DNA from: Scortum barcoo
Lineage: Eukaryota > Chordata > Actinopteri > Centrarchiformes > Terapontidae
Direction of reading: 5' to 3'
Length of the DNA: 64,000 nucleotides
Assembly: GCA_023238725.1 (NCBI GenBank)
Contig: CM041538.1
Span: 10,228,880 to 10,292,879 of the forward strand
Below the pieces are notes generated by a model that saw only the letters and a program-made list of their open reading frames with translations, made no database searches and was not told where the DNA came from. Shown piece by piece: positions 22,001-33,500 of the stretch. A program made the translations under genes and the position numbers. The first letter of the stretch is position 1. Each line of letters begins with the position of its first letter.

Positions 22001-22642
22001 CAGCCAAGTGTAAGGCCTGACCCTTGGCCCCTGCCTATTTTTAACAACACAGCATCTCAGTCAAAGGTAGACAGTTCAGTCCAGCACTTGTGGAGTGTAA
22101 ATGATGCTAATATTCATGCAGTCGTACATTTGGGAAAGAAAATAACAAGAGATGCAAAGCAAAAGAGCACAAGACTCCATCTGAGTATCTACAGCTACTT
22201 TCGCTCATATGCCCTTTATCTTGAGGGCGAAGATCTAAAATGCTCTTTCAGTTTTCATCTCCATACTCCCACAACCCTTGTAAATGCATCAGAGGAGCGG
22301 AATACCATAAAATATTAAATACTCTTAAAGAGGAACGAAAAATGAAGCTCAAGGCATTTCATTGGACATTCGAGAAAAAAATTGCATAAAAACACAGCAA
22401 AACCAAAATGTGATAAAAGACTATTTTACATGAAGTTCTAGTGAACAAATCCTTTCTCTTACTACCCTGTCTTATGAGAATGGAAATCCTAGGAATAGTT
22501 GTGATTCACAGGAGGTAGGTATTGCAAAGGCACTACCCATATTTCATCATTTGGTACACTGCTAAAAAATGACTCTCAAAGTAGTCCAAATAACGACAGG
22601 GTTCATCTCTAAATAGGTCCTTTTACCTCTAACATGTTAGGC

Positions 22643-22714
22643 CTATACATAAAAGAGAGAGTTGGATCGTTTCTTCATTGCAGGGTCCTTCACGTTGACT
22701 TGGCCATATGGACA
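22643..22714 (-). CDS. c1orf53: c1orf53 exon 3
   Basis: Short last exon, acceptor ctctcctccag|TGTCCATATGG. Encodes CPYGQVNVKDPAMKKRSN to SLFYV and TAG at 22643-22645. Found by matching the family C-terminus; too short to stand out as an open frame. Confidence 0.92.
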   Translation of the reverse strand, partial: CPYGQVNVKDPAMKKRSNSLFYV

Positions 22715-25579
22715 CTGGAGGAGAGAATGAAATAATTAAATGGTGCTAAATGGCTGCATGCGGAGTAGAAGTTCAGTCACACAGAGAACAAGACACGGAC
22801 ATGTGTACAGGGCGACGCGCACCGGAGGAGCAAAGCTTCGAACAAAAGAGGACCCTGACGAGGCGCAATCAAATCAGGACCGAGCCACGCGAGAGAGGAC
22901 AGAACGCAGGCAGACAGAACGGGACGGGATTGGGCACGGCAGGACGGGAGATGAGACGAGACAAGACCGGGTAGGGCGGGGAAGGGAGGGGGCAGACAGA
23001 GCAAGTGTCACCGGGACGCAACAGAAGCAAAGTGAGCGGGACAGGGCCCTGTTTCCCACAGTGTCGCGAAACCCATATCTGCCTCCATTTTACAGGGTGT
23101 TTACAAAAAAGGGCTGCAAGCTACAGACGTAAAAACTAAAGATCGATTCATGCCATCCTGCAAAAGGTTAGAAGCGTCTCACAAAGTCCAAACACCTGTA
23201 GGATTAACTGTGTGTTTCATTTAAAAGCTGTTTTTTTCCCCCTCATTGATCTCGAAGACAGTAATTCTCACTCTGAATACACGTGGTGTTTGGTTCAGAA
23301 GTGATGCAAGTAAAATAGGCCCAAACAACTAATAATATCTGCAAAAGTTAAACCACAGGAGGAAAAAAAAATGTCTTCAAGGACTAAAATGTTGACACGC
23401 ATCGCGCAGGCCACGTGTTGTGCAGCTCTCGTCTGGTTCACATCGGCGGATCCGTGTCCTCCTCCTCTCAGTCATGTAAGGGTGTCATCGCTAAAGCAGC
23501 AGCGATGAACAGATAGAGGTCTGCTGGACTTTATTATCGGGCTGATCCTACTTTGATTTTAACCTTATTTCTTAGTGATCCCTTTCAGTAAAGAAGCTGG
23601 ATTTTCTCCCCTACACTTCCTTTAACGTTCTATTTTGGTCACCATCTGCCTCTTTTTTTGATTTTGAAAGAATCAGTCAGAGTACGATATTTTACACTTA
23701 CTTCCACAGACGACGTGTATAATTGAAAGTGGATAAAGCCTGAAGTGCAGAGCGGTGACTGAACATTAAGGCACATTGTTATGGTGGGTGAAATGATTTA
23801 TAAGTTGCGGATTGTTTAGGAAACGAGAAAACATACGGTGAAATGAGTCTTCTTAATTAAACCTTTTCAACAACATGGACCATTTTTATGTTATAATTTG
23901 GGCAAAAAAATTTACAAGATTTGTCAGAACTCAGTAAAAGTCTAAAGTAAAATATGATTATTAGGAAACGGGGCCCAGCTGTAACTGTAAGAACTGAAGA
24001 GAACAGAACAGGACAAAACTAAACAGCTGAGGCCAGATGAAGAAGCGGAGAAAAACACAACCTGGTGGAACCAGAAAAACAAAGAGCTTACATGTCTGCA
24101 CGCGTTGCCACAGCATTTCCCTCTCTGAAGGTGGGCATACTCTGTGAACACCTTGTACCCACTGGAAGGGTCGACATACATCTGCTTCTTTGCCTGAACA
24201 TAATGAAGATATTATTATTTAATTAGCATGACATACAAGCGTGCATGCCGGTGTGTGACCCCCGCATGCATAACCGTATACAGTACATATACACACACCC
24301 AAAGACAAAGGCACATGCAGGCATAATTCTGAATATGAACATAAACATAGAGACAGATTGCTTTGGGTTGAGGAGAAGAGAATGGATGACCTCTATGCAT
24401 AGAAACAGATGTAAGACAGTCTAACTCTTATGATGTCACTAATTAATTAGTGCTGTCCTTTTGTGTGAAATTCAGTAGGTCAGAATCTGCAATGAATTAA
24501 TCAACTGGTAGCACTGTAATAAGTTTGATATTCAGTGCAGATTTGCAGGACGCTCAAAAAAATATTTTAGCCACATTTTTTTATTTTCATTTTGCACAAA
24601 TATACAAACACCTCCTGTGTGTGAAAAACACTGAACCCCTCTGCCATCCCTTAGGAAGTTAGAAAATGTCATCTCTCAGTCTGTTTCAAACTGAGAGCCC
24701 ACTAGTTGGTGAGCTTTGACAGGCCACAAAGGGAAAAAGGCCCCAGGCCTTTTGGTGACACGGCCTGTCATTTCACATGGCATTGCAGGGGCACATAGTG
24801 AAGCTGGCATAGCTGGGCCCCCTCTGTATTGTGCTTTTCCCACCCAGGCCCTACCGCTCTCCTCAGGTCGCGGCCAACTTGCTTCAATTTCATCCAGACT
24901 CAGAAGCACAATATTTACAACAGATCAGCCTAAAGGCATGCAGATGACACCTATTCACGGCTGTCATCACCACAGAGCTCCCTGGCTCTGTTTGATGGAG
25001 GAGCAAGTAAGATTTGGCGAATATGATGGATGTGACAAAAACAACAGTCATCATTACTTATATGACACGTGCTGTCTATAAAACACTGGGCAGGTATGCA
25101 TCTGAGGAAGTAAAACTGTTTAATAAAACTGGAATTTTCCTGAAATATCTCCAGGCTGCCGTTTGACAGGAATATGAAATTATGTCCATTTTACGCACAG
25201 CCTGTTTCTTTAAATGCTTCTGAAAAAGATTTAATATTATAACCAGAGGAAGGCAAGAATGGAAAGAGTGAAACCTCACATAAAAGTAAAAACAATAACA
25301 CTCACTTTGTAGTTAGAATAACAGCAAAATGTCACTCTGCCTTACCTCGCAGGCCTCTCTGTGGACTCTGTGGATGTCCAGCTCCTCCTCGGTGAACTCC
25401 CCCCCCGGGCCGGTGGGGTCTGCCCCGCTCCCCCCCGCAGCGGTCCGCGGCCTGCCCCCTCCTCCGCCTCCTTCAGAGGGGCTCGGAGCGGACATGGTTA
25501 CAAGTGGTTTATTGAGCGGGACGTGCAGGAGGATCAATCTGCAGACGAGCGCTCTGCCCGGACAGTTTTGGTGAAACAT
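22643..25579 (-). CDS. c1orf53: C1orf53 homologue, DUF5522 protein, three exons
   Basis: Small protein of unknown function, 135 residues as joined (25579-25346, 24193-24092, 22714-22643); human is about 145. The C-terminal half is the conserved part: MYVDPSSGYKVFTEYAHLQR, then the cysteine cluster KCCGNACRH|CPYGQ, then VNVKDPAMKKRSNSLFYV. The pattern CCx3Cx2C followed by PYG is typical of the DUF5522 family, also present in bacteria, and suggests metal binding or redox chemistry (inference). The N-terminus (MFHQNCPGRALVCRLILLHV) is basic and hydrophobic without acids, consistent with a mitochondrial presequence. It is followed by a Gly/Ser-rich linker. Both introns are phase 0. It lies head-to-tail upstream of lhx9, as in human. 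Confidence 0.9.
24092..24193 (-). CDS. c1orf53: c1orf53 exon 2
   Basis: 102 bases, acceptor ctgttcag|GCAAAG... and donor GACAT|gtaagc, both phase 0. Encodes AKKQMYVDPSSGYKVFTEYA through KCCGNACRH. Confidence 0.92.
24437..24452. promoter_or_regulatory. perfect 16-bp palindrome with back-to-back TAAT cores
   Basis: CACTAATTAATTAGTG equals its own reverse complement. It contains TAAT/ATTA half-sites in the arrangement bound by homeodomain dimers. It lies in c1orf53 intron 1. Function is inferred only. Confidence 0.4.
25346..25579 (-). CDS. c1orf53: c1orf53 exon 1
   Basis: Residues 1-78, ending GAG|gtaagg. The start is the first ATG of the open frame. The second in-frame ATG (residue 29, MSAPSPSEGG) would remove the presequence-like part. 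ELDIHRVHREACE corresponds to the helical lead-in of the family. Confidence 0.8.
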
Positions 25580-25597
25580 ACCCCTGGTGAAAGCACC

Positions 25598-25633
<36 letters not shown>

Positions 25634-25920
25634 TCTGTGTCTCTCACAGACTTTGAAACACTTAAATCTGACAGAGCGCCTCCTCTAATCAGCGACTGCG
25701 GACTGCATCGTTATCAGAGATCGTCTATGTTGCGCGCTGACTTTCCCCCTCCTCTTCCCGGCTTTTCCTCGCACAGAAAACGGCGCTGCACTTCCTCCCT
25801 GTCTGCCCCCGTCACTCTGCTGACGTGTGACCGGCTCCTAACGCCGATCCGCCGGAGAGCACAGCGCCCCTGCTGTTCCTCTGCGGCGGCCACACTGTCC
25901 GTGGTGGCAGGAGGGTAAGT
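25580..25920 (-). promoter_or_regulatory. c1orf53: c1orf53 CpG-rich promoter region
   Basis: GC- and CpG-rich DNA runs from 25360 to about 25900 around exon 1. A GT repeat (25601-25631; CA in the sense strand) lies just upstream of the start codon, so it would be in the 5'UTR or core promoter. No TATA box is evident. Confidence 0.5.
25601..25631. repeat. GT microsatellite in c1orf53 5' region
   Basis: About 15 GT units starting 22 bases before the c1orf53 start codon (CA in the sense strand). Confidence 0.9.
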
Positions 25921-28194
25921 GCACCTCCCTGAGAGAGACACAGCAAGGCAAACAAATCAGGGGGACATGTAGCATTAAATGCATCATCACTGTATTATTA
26001 TATTTTAGTACTTAAGAGTAAATAATGATAAAGTAAAAAAAATCCACACTTTTTAAGGTTTCATGGTGCCTTGTTTTCCTCCAAAGAGAAATGTTGCACC
26101 AGTTTGATACTAATTAAAGTTTTGTGCAGTTATCTAGGCATGCAGATAGTTTTAGATGCTGTGTGACAAACTATAGTATGATACATAATAACAATAGTTC
26201 AGTGGCCTCGTTGCTCAAATGGGTCGTCTTTATCATTTCTTTACTTTCTGTACTGTCATCTTTTGCACTGTGTTTTACCCCGAGGCACCTCTGAGCAAAT
26301 GGATTTCTCTTTCAGATAATAAAGCACAACTGAATTTGATTAATTTGAGTGTATGTGGGTAAACTGAGCTAAAGCAGGCAAAGCGTACACTGTCTCTACG
26401 AATGCCCGGCCTTGCTGTCGTCGCACTGCTGTGATGCTGCAGTGCAGACAAAGACACCTTCCCGTGGTATCAAAGTAGCGCAGTGACTTGGACAAAGCAC
26501 TGCAAGGTTGATGAGTGGACTTTAATGAGTCCTCTCAAGGTTATCCATCGCTGTAAGCCACCTCTGATGATGTGTCGGCTGCAGAATTCTGGTTAATGAA
26601 ATCTGACAAGTGCCTTTTGACTGACACTGTGGGGTCAATTTACCCACAGACAAATTACACATCACTGTAAAAAAAAAAAAAAAAGGGGGGAAAAAAGCAT
26701 ACTTACTATGAGAAATATTGTGCACACAAACAGGGCTGATGTATGAAAACAATTATATTCTTTTTGAACATTAAATATGACTAAACAAGCTGGACATGGA
26801 AATTTATGTTCTTTAAAAGCCATGCAAGAATTGGTATTAACTCTACTACTGAAAAGCATTAAAAAAATAAATAAATAAAAAAACTCAGGGAGGCCTTGTT
26901 GTATACAACATATTCTTGTGAGTGACATTTCCATTCACCAAGATAAATCACATGCACCTCGGCTTGGTCAAATGTTTGAAGCCACTCTGAGATTTATTTT
27001 CAGAGCCTCAGAAGGACAATGGGACACTGTGATGTTGTTTCTTCAACGTTAGGCTCTCTTAAATGAATATAATCTGGGACTGTTTACTGTTTACAGTCCT
27101 CTGAAATGGGAAACCTCACTGGTTTCCAGTGCCAAGGACTCATAAGAGCTTTATGTATGTGTCTCTTTGTGTGTATGTGTGTCATGTTGTTGTTGTGTTT
27201 TTTTTTTATGTTCAGGCAGCAGCCCTGCCATTATCATTTCATACGGATGCCTGAAACAGCATGCCCCAGTCTGCTGCCACTTAATTACCTTCCAGTCAGC
27301 CTGAAGAAATCTGGCTCTGATCCAGACAGACTCTCTGGAGAGGAGAGAGAAGTACATCTAAGCCATTGGTTTCAATTTACCATGGGACAAATATTGCTTA
27401 AACATGCAAACAATAAAAGGAAAGTCCACCCTAAATATGGAATTCACATTGCACTAAATATCAGGGGTTTTGGTCAGGAAATTAAACATCTAAAAATAGA
27501 CAAACATGTCCTTTGACCCTTAAGACTCTTGGGCTATTTAGGACGTTTGTGAATACTTTTAATTTAGCCTTTTTAAAAAGTTAACCGTACCGATGTTTGT
27601 ATGCATCTTCTTTCAGCACAACATAGCCTATATGACCTTAGAATGATTTTTTTCACTTTGACATACTGTACTGGAACAGCTAACATCATTTAATCTTTCC
27701 AGTGTAAATCAGGGGAAAAAAAGCCTTTCCATGTGATTAAAAAGGAAATCAGGTGTCACCTTATGGAGCTGCTACAGTGAACCTGTTACTGACTCTGTGG
27801 GCTCGCAGCATCTCCAGTTGAGATATTAGATCATAGATCATATGTTTAAATTCCAAAATTAAATCCCTGAAGGGTTCAACATGATAGAAATCATCTTATT
27901 TTAGGGTGGATTTCCCTCTTTAAGAGGCCGGTGACTCACATGATTCATGAGCAGTGTGTTTATGTGGACCAAACAGTCACGTACAGGAGGCACATTCAGA
28001 CAGTTGTTTCATCATTCAGGAGCTTATGTAGCTGAGTATTGCGACCTCAGCATTTGTGTCATGCAAGGCCGCTGTCGTCCAACGTGGTTACCATGAGTAG
28101 CGTTTACACATGCCGCGATGTAATTACGCAGGTTAAAGTCAAGTAATCATGCCAGCCTTTACCAGTCTTCTACTCTCCACTACGGCTTGATCTG
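25921..28194. other. divergent intergenic interval between c1orf53 and dennd1b, left part
   Basis: AT-rich DNA with poly-A/T runs and no recognised gene or clear repeat family. The open frames seen are short and lack homology or splice context. Confidence 0.5.
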
Positions 28195-28385
28195 TTGGCC
28201 CGCTGAGGTGCAGCTCCACTGAGGCAGCTGGGGGTTAAGGGCTTTGCTCAAAGGTGCTTCAGTGGCGGTAACCAACGGCTCCTTTTTCACTTCCCCCACA
28301 TGGATCAGGCCAAAAACCTTTGAGTCCTAAGCTTGCTTCTTGCCTCTTTAGGCCACCAGCTGGAGACGAAGTCCCTTGCTCTAGT
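28195..28385. repeat. probable old interspersed repeat
   Basis: Contains the run GGGGTTAAGGGCTTTGCTCAA with AGGTGCTTCAGTGG, followed by a CATGGATC...AACCTTTGAGTCCTAAGC...CCTCTTTAGGCCACC segment. This series of blocks recurs in teleost genomes as an old repeat. The identification rests on remembered consensus and is uncertain. Confidence 0.4.
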
Positions 28386-28982
28386 GCGACTCGATGCTTG
28401 TTGGAAATATGACAGCGTTTATATCTCTGATTGAAGAGGTTTAATAAACTGTCTGGCCTGTTTCCAAAAGCTCTACACTTTTCTTTTTTTATGCAAGTGA
28501 CTCATGTTTGATATTCACGAGCGGCTTAGCCTGTTATGTGTTTGCTGTTGGGCTCCTATTGACCCCCTAAACTCACGTACTGACCTCTGTGTATTGTTTA
28601 TACAGCTTCATTATTTGCTGAGAGACCCAGAGGAGTCCTGCGCTGGAATAATACTTCCTGGTTTTCCTGTGTGTCACTTTCAGATTTGATTAAACACACA
28701 CCTTTAGAAGAATGTTGCCAACATTACTGCACAATACAGTATTAAAATAATTTAGTCAAAATGATTAACACAAGTGATTGATGACGCAGGACGCGCTTTA
28801 ATATATATGGTTAAAATTTTGCAACATGTTAGCATTTAATCATGTTTTCTCAAAACCAATTACCTCTCAGTGAACCTGGGAGTTTGGGCGCTTTAGGACC
28901 TGGGACCGCGGCCTGAGCTTGCTTTGCTCATCTAGTAAACCAGCTGTGAAGACATATTTCATCCAGCAATGTGGTTGGGTGG

Positions 28983-29340
28983 GCGCAGTGATTAGCACTG
29001 TCGCCTCACAGCAGAGAAGGTTCTAGGTTCGAACCCACCGGTCGGCTGGGGCATCTTCTGTGTGGAGTTTTATGCGTGTTCCCCCTGTGCCTGCGTGGGT
29101 TCTCTCCGGCAGGTACTCAGGGTTCCTCCCACAATCCAAAGATGTATAAGTTAGGTTAATTGGCTCCTCTAAACTTGCCCATAGGTGTGAGTGTGCTGTC
29201 TGTCTCTCTATGTCAGCCCTGTGATTGACTTTTGTCCTGTCCAGGGTGTACCTGTCTCTCGCCCACTGACAGCTGGGATAGGCTCCAGCACTCCCGCCAC
29301 CCATGATTCAGGATGAGCGGTATAGAAAATGAATGGATGG
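28983..29340 (+). mobile_element. teleost tRNA-derived SINE-type element
   Basis: The head resembles a tRNA with a Pol III A-box-like GGCGCAGTGATTAGCAC and an exact B-box (GGTTCGAACCC at about 29027-29037). The body has CTGTGTGGAGTTTTATGCGT, TCCTCCCACAATCCAAAGAT and GACAGCTGGGATAGGCTCCA, all typical of a very common fish repeat. The tail is a short GGAT repeat. Flanks ATGTGGTTGGGTGG (28969-28982) and ATGTTGTTGGGCTGG (29341-29355) look like a diverged target-site duplication. The family name is not assigned. Confidence 0.8.
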
Positions 29341-30059
29341 ATGTTGTTGGGCTGGATTTAATATAACAGTGTCACCTGCTCTTTATCTTCACTAAGTGTA
29401 CCTCATATCAGGGGACTTTAATGGTGCTCTAATCAATATTTTTCTACATCAACAGTGGATCAAATGACTGTGTTTCACGTGAAAGCTTTATTCAACTCAT
29501 ATGTCTGCTGTCGGTTTTAATGGCTCTGAAACTTTATTGTTGTGGTCTCCTCACACAAAGCTGTCATCAGCCTTGTCCCCGGACGATGAAAGCCCCCCAC
29601 GCAGTGCCAAACAGCAGATAGTTAGACTACTGTGGAGCGTTTGGTAGCTAAAGAGTCAGACGGCCACACACTTGGGAGTTGCTGGACATCAACACGGCAC
29701 CGAAACAAGAGCGAATACTGAGCTTGCCTTTGCCAGGCGGCCAGAAACATGACTCCAAAATCAGTGTCGACGCTGACTCTTCATCTCCTGGACGTCCAAC
29801 CAACAGGCAGCAGTTTGCTCTCACACTCACCGCAGCAACAACAACAACAACAGGAGATGATATGTCCTGTGAGGATGCGCTCGCCCCCCTCGAGCAGCTC
29901 CGGATCAAACGCGTCGGTGCTGATTTAAACCACTTAACATTTTGGAGGCCCTCACCGGGACCCCTGATGGTTGCCAGGACCCCTCTATGGGGGCCACTGC
30001 TGAGGGCTACCGCCGCCACAAATTACGGAGCTAATAAGGCCGCCTCGTAGGGAAACACG
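29341..30059. other. dennd1b upstream region
   Basis: Non-repetitive DNA that becomes GC-richer to the right. Overlapping open frames on both strands (about 29650-30050) have no recognisable protein and are probably chance in GC-rich DNA. Confidence 0.45.
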
Positions 30060-30199
30060 TTTATTTATCGGTGCACTGTTTTCATCAGAGGCATGAATCA
30101 CCCGGCTCGGGGTCGATCATCCAAAGTGGAGGAACAGAAAGAGAGAGAGAGAGAGAGACGCTCGCGGGCTGGAGCGGCAAAGGTGCTCATCTGACGCGC

Positions 30200-30207
30200 T
30201 GACGTCA
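30200..30207. promoter_or_regulatory. cAMP-response-element palindrome
   Basis: TGACGTCA, the full consensus for CREB/ATF-type factors, about 285 bases before the dennd1b ATG within the CpG-rich promoter. Binding is inferred from the motif only. Confidence 0.5.
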
Positions 30208-30350
30208 CCGAGTCTTTGACAGCACTTCCTGGAGTGGTGTTTGTTGTGGGAAATAAAACCGTGGCGCTGGAGTGAGGCGTGTGTGTGTGTAGAGAGAGAG
30301 AGAGAGGGCACTAAAGGGCCAGCGGGACGGCACGGGCTCCGACACTAAAC

Positions 30351-30401
30351 ATGTGGCCGCGGCAGCTTTCGGCCGGTGCGGGGACGCGACGGGAGAAGTG
30401 A
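30351..30401 (+). other. upstream open reading frame in dennd1b leader
   Basis: ATG to TGA, 16 codons (MWPRQLSAGAGTREK then stop region), with A at -3. It can matter only if transcription starts before 30351. Confidence 0.4.
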
Positions 30402-30474
30402 CGGAGGGAGGGCGAGGTGGAGATATCCAGCCAGCCGAGCCGAGCACAGCCGACGACAGCACCGAGTTGTCGCG

Positions 30475-30483
30475 ATGTTGTAG
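30475..30483 (+). other. minimal upstream open frame ATG-TTG-TAG before dennd1b start
   Basis: A two-codon frame that ends nine bases before the dennd1b ATG. Such minimal frames can lower initiation at the next start. It lies close enough to be in any leader that reaches the main start. Confidence 0.45.
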
Positions 30484-30492
30484 CCACAAACC

Positions 30493-30509
30493 ATGGACAG
30501 CAGAATAAA
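30493..30509 (+). CDS. dennd1b: dennd1b coding exon 1
   Basis: Seventeen coding bases, ATG GAC AGC AGA ATA AA|gtaaga, encoding MDSRI plus two bases of Lys. Intron phase 2. Confidence 0.85.
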
Positions 30510-33500
30510 GTAAGACCTCCGAGTTTCGCGTTGAAACCCCCCCTTCCTCCTCCTCTGACACACAAACATGTCGAGCTAGCTGCTAACGTGTCGCGGCTCA
30601 ATGTGAGACGTGACGGAGCCGCTCGGTGAGCCTCGTCTCCGGCAGCGGATTTACCCACCAGGCCAGCTGGCTCGACGGCATTTGGGTCAGTCAGTCAGTC
30701 TGTCTGTCTGTCTGTTTGCTGACCGCCAATTAGCAGCCAAGCTAGCCCGAAGGAGTGCATTTTTTTTTAAACGGAGTTAGTCAGTCCAGCTGTCAGAGAT
30801 GTTAAAAATAAATAAATAATAACTTCTCACATACAGGCAGCTTTAGCCAACCTGCTTCTGTGTTGACACGGTGTGACTCATGCGCAGCGCCACTGCGTGA
30901 TGACCATTGTTATATCAAGTTACATGTGCAGGCATTCAGCAGCACAGTTGAACACTTGTTGCCCATCAATCACAGCTGCCCCCTCTATTTACCCCCCCCT
31001 CCCTCCTCAGCCTTTCCATGTGATTAAACAGTGTTTTGTTCCTTTCAGGGAGAACCCAGAGAGAACATTTGATCTGGTTGTGCAGGTGGCATGTCCAACA
31101 TCTGAGCATGAGGGTAGGTGTTATCATTATTTCCACTGATAATGCACTAATGCACTGATAATGCATGTCTGTCACCGGCCTGATGGAAGTGAAAGTCTGA
31201 ACCTTTTCAGAGAGCGTGCATAATTAACAGAGCCAGAGCTGAAACGATCAGTCCACTCATTGATTATTTTGACATAATGACAGTCATGAAGTAATTTTTT
31301 AAAGTCCCAGATGAGCTGATTCCTTCATTGCAAGTTAATTCAGACAAAACAAGGTGTTTGAAGACATCTCCTTGGCCTCCGCAGAAGTTTGATTGAGTAT
31401 TTTTCATTAATTGTCTAATCGAGAAGATGACTCTAATTAGAGCATACTCACTTTAAAGTAATTCTACTGTCTATCAGTGCTGAAATTATACATTTAAGTT
31501 ATTTGTCCAGCAAGAGTGCCAGCCCTTCTTGGTTTTCAGCATCTCAAAAGTTCTTGTTTTTCTTTTCTTGTTAAATCTAATATTTTTCATTTTTTTTGCT
31601 GTTGAATAAGCAAAAAATGACACGTGAAGATATCACTTGTGCTTTTTTGGATGGAAATTATGCTCATATTTTCTTATATTTTATAGGCCAAACAATTCAT
31701 TGGATGCTTAAAAAATAGGCAACATGGTATTTTACTGTGAAAATAAGTGGGCTCTTATATCAGTCCTGATACAGATGTCCATGTGTGTTTGTCTGCTGTT
31801 TCCAGTGCCATGTCTTTGTGACGCGTGAGGACAATGTAATTACAGTAATCGTGAGGCTGCACAGCCAAGATGTCATGTAACGTTGGCAACGGTGTTCACC
31901 AAATGTGCTTGTACAGTATTTTAAGTGAGACAGTGAGCGTCACAAAGTCATAGAACAACAGTGCATTACTGAGGTCAGGTCTTGCACAATGAGAGCAAGC
32001 ATTATGTCAGTGGTGTTGTTCTGTGTACTGTGGAGTTTACTCGGTTCGGATTTCGAGGACCAGAGGACCTTTAGTTTAGCTATAAACTCATCAGATATGT
32101 CACCTGCTGTAAGGTCTTTAATAATGTCATGCATTCTTTATTTACTTGAGAGATTTTCCAGTCTGCTCTCCTCTGTTATTAGACGTGACCGAAAGTTAGC
32201 AAGAGCAGGCATTTCTCTTGTAACCATGACCCCACACAGGTCACGAGAAATCACGCTCGGGTCAGCAAGCTGCATGAACTGTCCTGCTGTTTGCAGTGGT
32301 CAAACATTCCTGCACAAAAAATGTTTAGACTAGCTCAGGAAATGACTGTGGGCAATAAAGAACAACACCATCTTCTACCTTCATGAATATGGGAAATAAA
32401 GTAACCCATATTTCACATCAATATCCAGTGTCACCCCTAAGTCAAATATCATGTAAAAACATTTTCACTGCACATTACGCCAGCTGTCTTATTTTGCCCG
32501 CTCCATTTTGACGTTAAAGAGGTGTTATGTGGACAGTTCACTTGTGCAGCTGCTGAGCTGACCAGAGTAGTCTGAAAGTTGTCCTTGGATATAGTTCTAA
32601 TATTGGATTTTAAACCAAACTCATAAACCACCGGCCTGCGCTGTAATAACTGACTTCCTCCATGTATGATCCAGGGTCAGACTCATATCCGGACTCCTGC
32701 TCCCTGGAGCACTGCTACAAAGCAACGTTTGCACACCCCTCAGGTCAAATGGAATATACACGTTCTGCTCAGTCATTTAACCAGAGTGCTCTCTCTGCCC
32801 TACGCTGGTTCCTGACTGGATACTGGAAAGTTCCTGTTGGGAACGTTGTTTGGATGTATGCTGTCTGTTCAGCAGGGGCTTACAGTGGTGAATAGTTTTT
32901 TTTTTTTTTTTATAAAAGGAGTAGTTTCAGATTGCCATATGAGGAATCAACCACTTCTCTCTGAATCTGAACCGTTTCCTTTTCTTTTACTCAGTTTTAG
33001 CTAATGTCCATATGAAATGACAAGCTTCTTGAATGCTAAAATGGCGCAGAATGGTCATTGGAATTTGTCTGTGTGGATCGATTCTGTGCTAATATAGTAT
33101 ATGTATGCATGCTTTAAACCCTAAAATGTGACCCGTCTTTTTGGAAAGCAGGCATTTGTCTCAATTTTTGGCGCTTAATTTTATTATGAACGGAAAGGGT
33201 TAATCCTGTGAGTCATAGCGGAACAGCTCTGGCCAGCAATGAAACCTCCACAGTCGCTCACCACAAACTAGAGCTGTTTCTCCTACAGCCAAATATTAGA
33301 TACTTGGCCAAAAAGCACCGGTTCATGTTCACACATTATCTTCCCACTGCCTCACAGAGGCAAACAAACATGATAGACTATAATTAAATTGTCATAGCAA
33401 CATGGTGTAAAACATTTGAGCATTTGGAAAAGTGGTGGAAGGTTTCAGCCTGCTAATATTTCTCATATCTCACCCACACAGTGTGGGGAATACAGGTTTA

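Larger units (their letters stand above)
16480..22642. other. intergenic region between lhx9 and c1orf53
   Basis: No gene is recognised. GGA-rich plus-strand tracts at 18250-18500 face CCT-rich tracts at 18830-19060. Open frames here follow these tracts and look spurious. A 12-base word is tandemly repeated near 18525-18551 (ATCCCAGTCACATG twice). Confidence 0.5.
30060..30492 (+). promoter_or_regulatory. dennd1b: dennd1b promoter and 5'UTR
   Basis: CpG-rich region ending at the start codon. It includes a full CRE palindrome, an ETS-like CACTTCCTGG (about 30222), GA repeats (30138-30159 and 30291-30307) and two short upstream open frames. No TATA box is seen, as expected for a CpG-island promoter. 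Confidence 0.6.

Noticed and set aside
28983..29040. Possible tRNA gene
   Set aside because: A- and B-box-like motifs are present, but the sequence does not fold into a full cloverleaf and continues as a SINE body.
29648..30050. Overlapping 123-codon frames on both strands
   Set aside because: GC-rich promoter-proximal DNA keeps frames open by chance; no conserved domain, and they lie upstream of the dennd1b start.
32662..32895. Open frame MYDPGSDSYPDS... as dennd1b exon 3
   Set aside because: Does not match DENND1 sequence; a well-matching exon in the correct phase exists at 50358-50401.
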